Source: Hyperoplus lanceolatus
Taxonomy: Eukaryota > Chordata > Actinopteri > Uranoscopiformes > Ammodytidae
Length of the DNA stretch: 64,000 bases
Assembly (NCBI GenBank): GCA_026929865.2
Contig: CM049417.1
Span: 14,834,001 to 14,898,000, forward strand
Direction of reading: 5' to 3'
The notes under the pieces were generated by a model. The model worked only from the letters and a program-made list of their open reading frames with translations, was not told where the DNA came from and made no database searches. Shown in pieces: positions 55,361 through 64,000 of this stretch; within the stretch, counting starts at the first letter, position 1; every line of letters begins with the position of its first letter. Made by a program: the position numbers and the translations under genes.

Positions 55361-55715
55361 GAATATTGTGAGCTGTCCTTCGTGATTGTAGTCCCAGTTA
55401 TTTGAGTACTAGTAATTCAACAATCTAATAAAACAAAAGGGCGCTTGTGTTCACTCTTTTGAACCACAGGTAACCACCACCTTTGCTTCATTTTTTTTGA
55501 TGGCTCAAATGTGTATCATAGAAAATTATTTATTCATTAACCATTGATAAGTGTGTTAAACTCCATCTTAATCACCATTTATATAGGAATAGTGTTCCTC
55601 AAAGTACACCAGATTGATGCATTTAACATTTAAAAGATACAACATTTTCTTCCGGGGGAGCATACCCCCCAGGGGTCCCCCCCCACACTTTCAGAAAATT
55701 CTGTGGGAAACACTG

Positions 55716-56947
55716 CAGCCGATAACATCACTTGAACTTATCAAACTCTTTATTTTTCCTACACATACAGTATAATACCACAGGATATATTCAATATAAA
55801 GCAACTGCAATTCATTTTGTAGGAAGTGCACTCGGGGGATACGTGGGAGATATTCTACAAAAGAAAAACAAAATGCATCGTGGGAATGTGAGTGCCAGTT
55901 GATCAAAGCGATTTTGACAGTTTAACTGCATATTTCTTTGACACCCTTGTATCTGAGGGATCACTTTGTCTCATGAGGGGTCGACTGTGTTGAAAATGTC
56001 TAAAAGGAAATCAGTTACACACCCAGAAACCTTTGTACTTTTTGTCATTACCCCTTGAATGTTCCGACGATGCATGCGTTTGTGTTTGGATGCATTTTCA
56101 CATTCTAGCCGACAGTCTTGAGAGGCTGGAATCAATAAACCATAAACACACATTTCCCAATATCTATTATAAGGAACTAACTATTTCTAAATATTCTTCT
56201 TTTCCATCAAGTCATAATGCCATTCCATTACATAGACATAACCCAGTAGTAGCACAATCTCACAATATCTGCATGGTCTAAGCACAGCATGCCAGAGCCT
56301 GACATAAAATACAATCTGAATGGTCCATTTTCAGAGCCCAGGCAATGGACTTGAAATGCAAAAAGAAAAAAAAAATCAAAAAGCTAGAGACGACCTCAGG
56401 CATACGAAACACTCAATTCCAAAACCCTTCTCAGATCCGGAAAGGGAAATGAGATGTGTATGGTAAACGGGGAAGCTCTTAGCAAGCACCCGCAGTGTTC
56501 AATATTGATTCAATGAATCGGATTTGTAAATATGAGGAGAGACGGTGTCAGTTTTTTTTTCCCACTCTGCAAAAAAAAAAAAAACACATCTCATTCCACA
56601 CAAAGGAGCGGCTGCAGGGGAAGAAATAATGGTATAATGGTACGGCTGAGTGCTGTTTTTTTGGGCAAATATACAGTGATGAGTTTTCATTTCAGTTTCT
56701 TGACTGCGTTGGTTTAGAAACTTTCGAATACAATATGCCACACACACTTAGAAGAACTCTACTAAATGATTGGTTGGCCTTGGAAATATATTTTTTTACT
56801 CAAGCAGCTTCATAGTAGTGTGACAATGGGGTCCTACTATAAAAAAACTATTTTAATTTCTTAATGTTGAAATGGTTTCTGACATTTTTCTGTCCAGTGC
56901 TGTTTGTATCGGTTCTCTCTTCTCGCTGGTTTCAAATGGTTAGAGAC
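55716..56947. other. gene-free stretch
   Basis: AT-rich unique-looking sequence with A and T homopolymers. No gene is supported. Confidence 0.5.
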
Positions 56948-56958
56948 ACACTTCTCAA

Positions 56959-57218
56959 ATCAAATCAAATCAGTTTTATTTGTATAGCCCAAAATCACAA
57001 ATCGACATTTGCCTCAGTGGGCTTTACATTGCATACACTGAGATACAATATGACATCCTGCCCTTACACCCTTAGCTCGGCTGAGAAAAAAACTCCCATT
57101 AAAAAACCCTTTACCGGGATTACATTGTTTGAAGAAATCTCAGGGAGAGTCGGCAAAGCAAGGGATCCCTCTCCCAGGACGGACATACTGCAATAGATGT
57201 CATAAGTAGAGAATAATA
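56959..57218 (-). mobile_element. short LINE 3' fragment with target duplication, copy 2
   Basis: A minus-strand sibling of 49505-49756. The tail (TGATT)n is seen as AAATCAAATC at 56958-56970, followed by the GGGCTATACAAATAAAACTG core and ending about 23 bp beyond the 5' end of copy 1. ACACTTCTCAA is repeated exactly at 56948-56958 and 57219-57229, an 11-bp target-site duplication. It is therefore a complete insertion of about 260 bp. Confidence 0.88.
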
Positions 57219-57229
57219 ACACTTCTCAA

Positions 57230-58556
57230 GTGTTCCTATATCTCTCCCATTCTCCAACCAGCAAGGTCCAGATGTGATACCGAATGCATTTACCTATAAC
57301 TTCTGACAGTCATCTACATTTATACAACTAAATTCCTATGTTGTTTCATTATCCATACCAGCGAGTAATGGTTCATGTTAAGACTCTGTTGCCGAGTTGA
57401 CAGCACAGCGGATGTTAATGAGTTGATATAGGGGTAGATAGCTGTAATAAATCACAAAAAATGTGATTCAACGTCACCCAAAGCAATTAAAAGTGGCATT
57501 TAGAGTGAATGCATACAATGTTTTTACATCTTGAAAAAGCGATGGTGGATTTTAACTTCAATGTTACAGAAAGAGAAAAAAAGTCCTCAACTCAAATGGT
57601 GTTGCACTCCCAGTGAGCACATCTTGACTTGGAACTTTATAAGCAAGTCAATTGGAAGCGTTAAAGTGGATAAGCTTTGTTTGGGAAAGAGAGTGTGTCG
57701 CAGCTCTCCTTTGAGGCCCCTGGAACTGTTTGGCAAAATGATGCAGCAAAGGCTCTCAAAAAGGTGCATAACAGAAAACTGTCGAAAAGAGTGTGACAGG
57801 ATCTGTTATAATGCCAGTGTATGGGGAAGTCACTTGGTCTAAGACATACTGGTTGGACCCTTGTGAGCACCCATACTCCTTGATCAGAACAGAACTCTTG
57901 CACCGCGGGCGAAGGGAACATTCACCACTTCAACTCATTGACTTTGAAATGCGGGTGCCGTCTTGTGTTATAACCTTAATTCCCAATCTCCTTCATTTCT
58001 CCACAGGAAGACGAGGCCACGAGAAAAGATTGGCACTACTAGATCCATTTAATTTTTTATTTTTTTTTATGATTTTCCCTTTTGTGAGTCTAACGGACAT
58101 ACATTCAGACCGACGTTATCCTTTCAAATATTTTTTTAATTAACAGCTGCCAGCTCCCTGGTTTTCACCACATCAAAAGGTCGGGGTGTGTAATTGTGCC
58201 TCGTGTGTCGTGTGTGTCACCAGCGCGGAAATGAGAAGCGGTGCGTTTTTTCCACGAGCGAAAAGGTGCAGAGGTGTGCAAATTAGAATGCTCAGCGTGG
58301 TACAGTGTGGCGGGTGTATGTCAGGGAAAGTCTCAAATGTGTGCCAGCTCTGAGCTATATATGGTGACGGGGAGGGTATTTTTTAAATCGTAGAATTTGT
58401 AAGGGTTTGTCTTGGTTGCAGTTTTGTCAGGAAAAATGCACACAGTTCACAGGATGAACCTGAATTGTAGAACCTCACATTTTTGTTGGCAGGGAATATG
58501 TTTAGCCAAAGCCGGATGCATAATCCAAGATATTTCTCTTTTTACCTAAAAAGTAT
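57230..58556. other. gene-free stretch
   Basis: No supportable gene or repeat. Open frames of up to 116 codons lack recognisable features. Confidence 0.45.
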
Positions 58557-58564
58557 ACTGTGAG

Positions 58565-58596
<32 letters not shown>

Positions 58597-59045
58597 CACA
58601 GGCAGCCTCTGTCCATGGTGCTGATCCCCACTCTGCTCTGCTTAATCCAGTTGGGAGCTGTCCATGGTGCTGATTGTACCAGGTTTCTTGGGCTGTGTTC
58701 GAAAAGCCCTACTAATGTCCTACTCATACTCATTTTGACGTCAATTTGAGTATGTTGTGGTTGTGTATGCAAGTTTTTGTAGGCGAGAAATGCCCGGATG
58801 AGAACTTACTTCCGGGAAGATTTTGTGTATGGATCAATAGGTTACTTTTCCTACTCAACTGCCCCACAGTGCATTGCGTCTTTTTTTCAAACCACACAGA
58901 CTTTTAAAAAAAGTCTTTATTGCTTCTGTATTCTTCAGTGTAAACGGTCCGACGAAGCTCACATACACAATTGATCATTATGTAGACAGTATGTAGTATA
59001 TACTGTACATGTTGAGTAGGAGGGAGGACATTTTCGAACACAGCC
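58557..59045 (+). repeat. dispersed repeat, copy 2, containing a TIR MITE
   Basis: The partner of 37553-38007. It has a longer GT array (58568-58596), the shared GTCCATGGTGCTGATCCCCA flank, then a MITE from 58691 to 59045. The MITE has perfect 15-bp inverted ends (GGCTGTGTTCGAAAA / TTTTCGAACACAGCC). Its target duplication is at most 2 bp (TG), so the class is open. The flank outside the MITE is also shared with copy 1, so the repeated unit is larger than the MITE. Confidence 0.85.
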
Positions 59046-59152
59046 TGAGTCCCACCTCACCCTGAATTGCTCTCACATGAAAAAACCCATAACTATAAAG
59101 TTGACTTTGTCTAGGGCGCTGCACATCACTCAAAATGTGTTCACAGCAGCTG

Positions 59153-59155
59153 TTA
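59153..59155 (+). repeat. TTA target duplication, outer Harbinger-like element
   Basis: TTA here and at 61654-61656 flank the outer element; TWA is the usual PIF/Harbinger target. Confidence 0.65.
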
Positions 59156-59267
59156 AGCCCCTATCTCACTGGGCTGCGACTGTATGCGACAAGTTGGAGA
59201 CTTCATTCGCAAACGAGTCTCTAAACTGTCTCCAAACGTTCGCGGAGGTCTCAATTTCCTCGCATAA

Positions 59268-60077
59268 GGGCCCGTGTCCACCTAAGGCCTTTTTCCCACC
59301 GCAAGCGCCTTTTTTCAATTGATTCCCAATGAGAAGCGGCCGCCTCGGCAAAAGGCGGCCGCTCGGAGAAAAGGCGCAGCGCCCAGCGTTTTTTTTCGAG
59401 CGTTTTTTTACTTTTTGTGCGGCCGCTTCGAGATTTGCAAGTTGAAAAAAGTTCAACTTTTCAGAAAGGCGGTGGGGACGTCACCGCCGCTTTTTTCAAA
59501 GGGCCAATCAGATATTAGATCGTCGGGACTCGTCGCCTTAGCAACAAAGAAGACGGAAGAGAAACTGCTTTTTCCGCCTCTGTTTACCCGAAACTGTACG
59601 AAAATAGTGACTTAAAATGACCAGAACAGAGGGAGGAGAGCCCGTTTGTGGGAGCAGATTAGGCGAACACTTGATTCGCTGTATTTTTTATCTCCTACGG
59701 ATCGTTTCATGCGCACACGTCAGCCTACAACTTGCTCCGTGTGTTTTGCAGGAGCCGCGATAACTCCTCATCCAAACAGAGGATGGTGGAAAGTATTCTC
59801 TGTTTCATAAGACTACTCATATTAAAATGTAACGATTTAAATACAATACAGCAAACCTAAACAGTTAAACCAGTGTTGATAGGTCTGACTGACAGGTGAC
59901 GATCTGCTTTTTTTCTCCTCTGATCACAGCGCTCTCTCCCAGCTCATAAAACGCTTGAAAAAAGCGGTCGAAAAAAACGCTTGAAAAAAGCGGTCGAAAA
60001 AAACGCTCAGTAGACACACTCCCGAGCGCACAGCCAGCGTTTAACGCTGGAAAAAGGCGTTAGGTGGACACGGGCCC
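59268..60077. mobile_element. nested Harbinger-like element
   Basis: An 810-bp element with ends GGGCCCGTGTCCACCTAAGG and, reverse-complemented, GGGCCCGTGTCCACCTAACG. TAA is duplicated at 59265-59267 and 60078-60080. The interior has GCGGCCGC-rich stretches and a two-unit tandem of GCTTGAAAAAAGCGGTCGAA (59953-60006). A 98-codon frame inside is not a recognised protein. Confidence 0.85.
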
Positions 60078-60391
60078 TAAGTCGCAGAGCCGCGCAGTCC
60101 TGTCGCATGAATTCTGAACATGTTCAAAAAAAGTGTGCGACAAATCTGTCTCAAAACAGTCTCAGAGTGGTCGCAGGTGTCTCCAACGCGTCGCAAACCC
60201 TTCTCAATTTAGTTTCCGTGAGTCAGAAAGTGCGAGCAATGTGAGACAACTTTGCGAGGGGTTGGCGACTTATGAAACTAAATTGCAACTGATTTGAGAC
60301 AAAAATGAGACGGTCGTGCGACGCTCGCCAGACGTTCGCGAGACATAAATGCGACCTCCTGGCAAGTGTTGGGCAGGACATTCGCAAATGT

Positions 60392-60399
60392 GTCGTGAG
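60392..60399 (+). repeat. left 8-bp target-site duplication of hAT 2
   Basis: GTCGTGAG, repeated exactly at 61535-61542. Confidence 0.92.
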
Positions 60400-61534
60400 T
60401 AGGGTTGCTGGACGGGTCCCGGGATTTCGGGATTCCCGCGAAATGAGTCAGTCCGGGAGTACCGGGAATTGGCCGCGGGACCCATCCTCCTGTTTTTTTT
60501 TTTTTTTTAATTCTTTTAATTCATTAATAGTGGCCTTTACTAATAAAATATACTCTCGCCATCATGGCCTTTTCAGAAGGGAGGCTTTTGACGTGTCTGG
60601 TAATAAATGTTCAATGACATGCGAGTGGAGAGAGACGCACTACCGTTCTACAGACTTGGCGACAAGCGGCCGCACTAAACTGTTGTTACGTCTGTAACGC
60701 AGCTATTGACATGCGAGTGGAGAGAGAGAGGGAGTCCGCAGTTCTACAGACGGAGCGACAAGCGGCCGCACTACAGCTAAACTGTTATGTCTGTGCTCCT
60801 CTCTCTCACACACACGCGCACGCACGCACGCAGCCTGGCCCAGCTGAACAGTGTTTTACTTTTCTTTCCTCAATGAGATGGTGATATTCACCATTCTTCT
60901 GTATTCAAGTCAAGATTGTATGATGAACATAAAGCAGTCCGTTTCTTTTGCTGCTTTCTCTTGTAGCGACATGAATCTATTGAGATGAAAGCCGGAGCAT
61001 CGCTGTTCGCCCCGTTGCTTCCACCAAACACTAAAGTGAAACCTAGACCTAATCCACAAAGTAGACATTTAAACCAAACTAAACTGAATAACTAATCATC
61101 TTATTAACTAAACCAATGTTAACAATATGAGTAGATATTTAACAGCAGCGGTTTATTTATATTTATTATATTTAACTTCAGGGTTGTAAACAAAAGTTGT
61201 TTCCATGGTTACCGCACGGCGTTTCCTCGCTGAGCCTCCTATCTCCGCCGGTCCGTGTCGAGTGCACAGACAGAACGTCTCCTCCCGTCTGAAAACGCCT
61301 TTAGATGACTTAACTTTTAATGCCCTTAGTTCATTCTAGAGCTAGCATCCAGTCTGCCCTGTGCATATGAGGCTATAACGTGCCCAATAAACCACTCGGC
61401 CCAGTACGTGGGTACAAAATAAAGTATTAAAAAGGCACTTCCGGTTTAACGGGAATTCCCGGGATCTCCCGGGAGGAGGCTCTTTTTTCACGGGATTTGA
61501 AAAGGGTCAATTCCGGGAATTTTCAGCAACCCTA
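60400..61534. mobile_element. nested non-autonomous hAT transposon 2
   Basis: A 1135-bp element with perfect 11-bp TIRs, TAGGGTTGCTG and CAGCAACCCTA, and an exact 8-bp duplication, GTCGTGAG. The TIR resembles that of hAT 1 (TAGGGTTGCCAC). Subterminal CCCGGGATT/CCGGGAATT motifs recur at both ends. The interior includes a poly-T run and a 92-bp tandem duplication (60616-60797). No transposase frame. Confidence 0.92.
60616..60797. repeat. 92-bp tandem duplication inside hAT 2
   Basis: Two units start at 60616 and 60708, both opening GACATGCGAGTGGAGAGAGA and sharing GACAAGCGGCCGCACTA. The second has a small GA expansion. Confidence 0.85.
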
Positions 61535-61542
61535 GTCGTGAG
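61535..61542 (+). repeat. right 8-bp target-site duplication of hAT 2
   Basis: An exact copy of GTCGTGAG. Confidence 0.92.
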
Positions 61543-61656
61543 GAACCAACTCAGTGAGACTGCAAGTGAAAATTGTCGCTAATTTGCATATTTGGTCGCA
61601 TTTTTTTGTCTCCAACTTGTCGCACACTGTCGCAGCCCAGTGAGATAGGGTCTTTA

Positions 61657-64000
61657 CTGTTGAGAGCAAATGTGCCTGAATTAGTCACCTTTTAAGGGCG
61701 TCACATTCTTATCTGACAGAGGAGTGCTTAGGCCATGGAAAAGGTGTTTCATTGTATCGTGTCAATTTGCTGCTGACACTTTCTCACTTTTTTTTCTTCG
61801 GAGCAGCTCATTTAGAAAGTGACGCCTCCCCGGGATGCCACAGATTTGAGTTGATGCAAGAAAAACACAATGGAAGGGGGGAAATAAAACCGCAGTTACA
61901 TTATCTTGGCTGTCAGTTAATACGATACAGTATATAGTTTGTGAAAGAGACATGTTTCTAGCTGTGGAATTACATTGATACAGTTACTAGGGGATAGTAT
62001 ACTAGGGAGGGAGGATGCCAGAAAGGCTGAGCACAAGGCTAGAGGGAGGGGGGATATTGGAGTGTCAAGGACCATGTTTAAGATATAGGAGTTAACAGTT
62101 AAAAGCTTTGAGAGCTGATGCAGATAACCAGTGTTCCCCATTTCACTGAGAGCTAAGGATAAATGAATTACATTGTGTTAACAGAGCAAGTATCCCGTAA
62201 CCCTGCAAAACCAGCCATGTGTTACTTAGTACGGCTAAATCATCTGAATCCAAAAAGTAGATGTCATTGAGTTAAACTAAAAGGATTTTCCCCCCTAAAA
62301 TCCAGCTATTAGATACTTGATATTTGGATATAATGAACTCATGCGTCTTACCCGAGAGGGTACTAGCTAGATAATTAGAGCCCTCACTATTCCTAACTCC
62401 CTTCTGCACCATCAGCGGGGGACTGTCTTCATTATTGGACCCACTGACCAAAAAATAAAATGGCTGACCTTTCTTTATTTCCTTCCACACTTTTTCTCTC
62501 TAAATTCAGCCCAGCTTCTTAGGTAACCTTGTGCAGCTTGTTGTGTTAGGAAAAGTTAGGACGGATTGATACATAAGAGAAAACATGTTACAAAAAAGGT
62601 GAACAGCACATAATTCCTCCAGCAGAAAAAAAACAAACATATATGGTTACTATACACTTGCGGATTAAATTGTGGAACGTTTGTTGAATCAATGGAGGAG
62701 ACTGTAATAATTTATTGCTGATATGAGTTACTTTATATCGCTACATACATCAACCTGCAGTCTTTGTAGCAAATTTGCAATAACCTTAAAATGTCATTTA
62801 TAAAACTGACTAATTGTCCTTAGCAGTCAACATGGAGGAACCATCTTTGTGTCATTTCTTTTGAGGAAAAAATGTTTGTCCTTAATATACTATTGCATTC
62901 CAAAAATGAGTCTATTAATTCTATTCGGTTATTGTTCGTGATAGAGATCCTTTGTGAATGTGCTTGTTCATTTGACTTCATAGCGTACGGAGAAGGTGAT
63001 TCTCTTATGATCTAATGGGGGCAAAATAAATAACCAATGAAGAGAAGACAGCTAACAACCACGCCACCACTGAGCAGCTTAGTGTTGTTGTTAGGAGGGA
63101 AGCCAACTCTTTGAAGGCCAGGCCAAGTCAAGAGATAACTATAGGGAGGCTGAGCAATGTGCATGGGCCTTGTTCAGTAACCTTCTGTCACCTTATAATC
63201 CCCCTTCAAGCTGCTGTGTGCTCTCTCCCATTGACGGACAAAAAAAAAAAGCAGTTATTTTCAATTAATCTTTTATCACAAGCTTGTGGCTGTGTTTTCA
63301 GTCCCGGCCAAAAGTGGACTTGTTTAGGTCCTCCCTTTTTATAAATTCAAAGCCGGACAGCAAATGGATGTCTGGAGCCAGGGTTGCTATTTGGCAGTGC
63401 CCAGACGTATAGTTTATGTGTGTTTAGTCGAGAGGAATTGGCGTCATCTTGTACTTAATCGTCTGCTTGATGATCACAGGTCTGATCCTGTGTGCGAGTG
63501 TAGCAGTGGATGAAGTTCTGTTTATCAAAGACACAACCTTCTGTTACCTTGAAACCTGCATCAATGGCTTTTTTTGTTAGAAACTTGAAGGGGGGCAGGG
63601 GCAGTGCAACAAGCTTGAAACACAACACTGGCATATCACTTTATTTGCAAATGTGTTAGCCAATTGCCTTTTTAATCATCCAACAGACATGCCGCGCAAC
63701 ATTAGCATGCATTCAGAAGTTTGTGTTTCTGTGAACCTGACCAATGTTGGCTCAATAATGACTCTCCATTAAGCTCTGTCTCTGAGTCCCCATCAACTAC
63801 ACAATGTTCTTAAGCTAGTTGCTAACCGGTGCTAACATGGTATGCTCATTCTCAGGTTTAAATTTGTCATTTGGGTTAAGTTTACTTTATCATCCCCATT
63901 AGCTTCTGTATGTCTTAGGCAGTAGGTACAAATGTGAACAATGCTTAACAAAATACTCTAAACAGCTCACAATATTAAAAAGCAAGGGAATATTACCTGC
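61657..64000. other. gene-free stretch
   Basis: AT-rich, mostly single-copy sequence to the window end. No gene, transposon or microsatellite is supported. GCTAAC motifs near 63820-63840 may be a trace of the 39.6-kb repeat family. Confidence 0.5.

Larger units (their letters stand above)
54647..55715. mobile_element. hAT-like TIR transposon carrying an 18S rRNA fragment
   Basis: A 1069-bp element with perfect 13-bp inverted ends: CAGTGTTTCCCAC at 54647-54659 and GTGGGAAACACTG at 55703-55715. CAGCC lies directly outside both ends (54642-54646 and 55716-55720). This 5-bp match is shorter than the 8 bp normal for hAT, so either the duplication has decayed or the class differs. The right subterminal part has a GCTCCCCCGGAAGA block (minus strand) also present in hAT 1 at 44476. 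The interior holds 358 bp of antisense 18S rRNA sequence. No transposase frame exists. Confidence 0.82.
59156..61653. mobile_element. outer Harbinger-like element hosting two nested insertions
   Basis: A 2498-bp span whose ends match as inverted repeats over 46 bp with 3 mismatches: left AGCCCCTATCTCACTGGGCT, right (reverse complement) AGACCCTATCTCACTGGGCT. TTA lies on both sides. The element proper is about 550 bp once the insertions at 59268-60077 and 60400-61534 are set aside. It is full of GCGAC/GTCTC-type motifs. There is no transposase. PIF/Harbinger is inferred from the 3-bp TWA target and TIR style. Confidence 0.82.

Noticed and set aside
59319-59615. 98-codon frame inside the nested Harbinger-like element
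   Set aside because: Composition follows GC-rich and poly-T element sequence; no transposase motif.

Overview
The window looks like vertebrate, most probably teleost fish, genomic DNA. The evidence is compositional and repeat-based: about 25 long (CA)n/(TG)n arrays, several of them pure and over 100 bp; a tRNA-head SINE family; 3' ends of several LINE families; many short TTAA-flanked MITEs; and hAT-like and Harbinger-like non-autonomous DNA transposons of types common in fish. No host protein-coding gene, intact tRNA gene or functional rRNA gene can be supported. Most apparent open frames are translations of CA, CT or GA repeats or are chance frames. The stretch is best read as intergenic or intronic DNA shaped by transposons. 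Which host gene it lies near cannot be told from the sequence.

Layout. 1-12 kb: mostly single-copy AT-rich sequence with a TTAA MITE (2846-3092), two large CA arrays, LINE 3' tails near 5.0 and 9.2 kb, a tRNA-like SINE remnant (7.57 kb) and a Tc1/mariner-like remnant ending at 10595. 12.1-14.3 kb: a 5'-truncated LINE on the minus strand with a reverse transcriptase, one frameshift and a C-terminal C2H2 finger, flanked on both sides by CA arrays. 16.4-18.7 kb: four TTAA-type elements in 2.2 kb. 23.8-24.1 kb: the C-terminus and 3' tail of a second LINE. 26.7-43.9 kb: four copies of one tRNA-derived SINE, another TTAA MITE (29.8 kb), a 102-bp perfect-arm foldback (34.8 kb), a diverged tandem duplication (37.1 kb) and the first copy of a long dispersed repeat (37.6 kb). 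44.5-45.5 kb: a hAT element with an exact 8-bp target duplication. 49.1-49.8 kb: a TTAA MITE interrupted by a LINE tail whose sibling sits at 57.0 kb. 54.6-55.7 kb: a hAT-like element carrying about 358 bp of 18S rRNA sequence. 58.6-59.0 kb: the second copy of the 37.6-kb repeat. 59.2-61.7 kb: a three-element nest, one Harbinger-like element holding another Harbinger-like element and a hAT.

The most interesting objects are the rRNA fragment inside a TIR element, the nested transposons with target duplications readable at every level, the LINE bounded by CA repeats, and the near-identical 37.6/58.6-kb repeat pair that differs in its (GT)n length. Element class names come from TIR and target-site features and from recalled family resemblance; no database search was possible.
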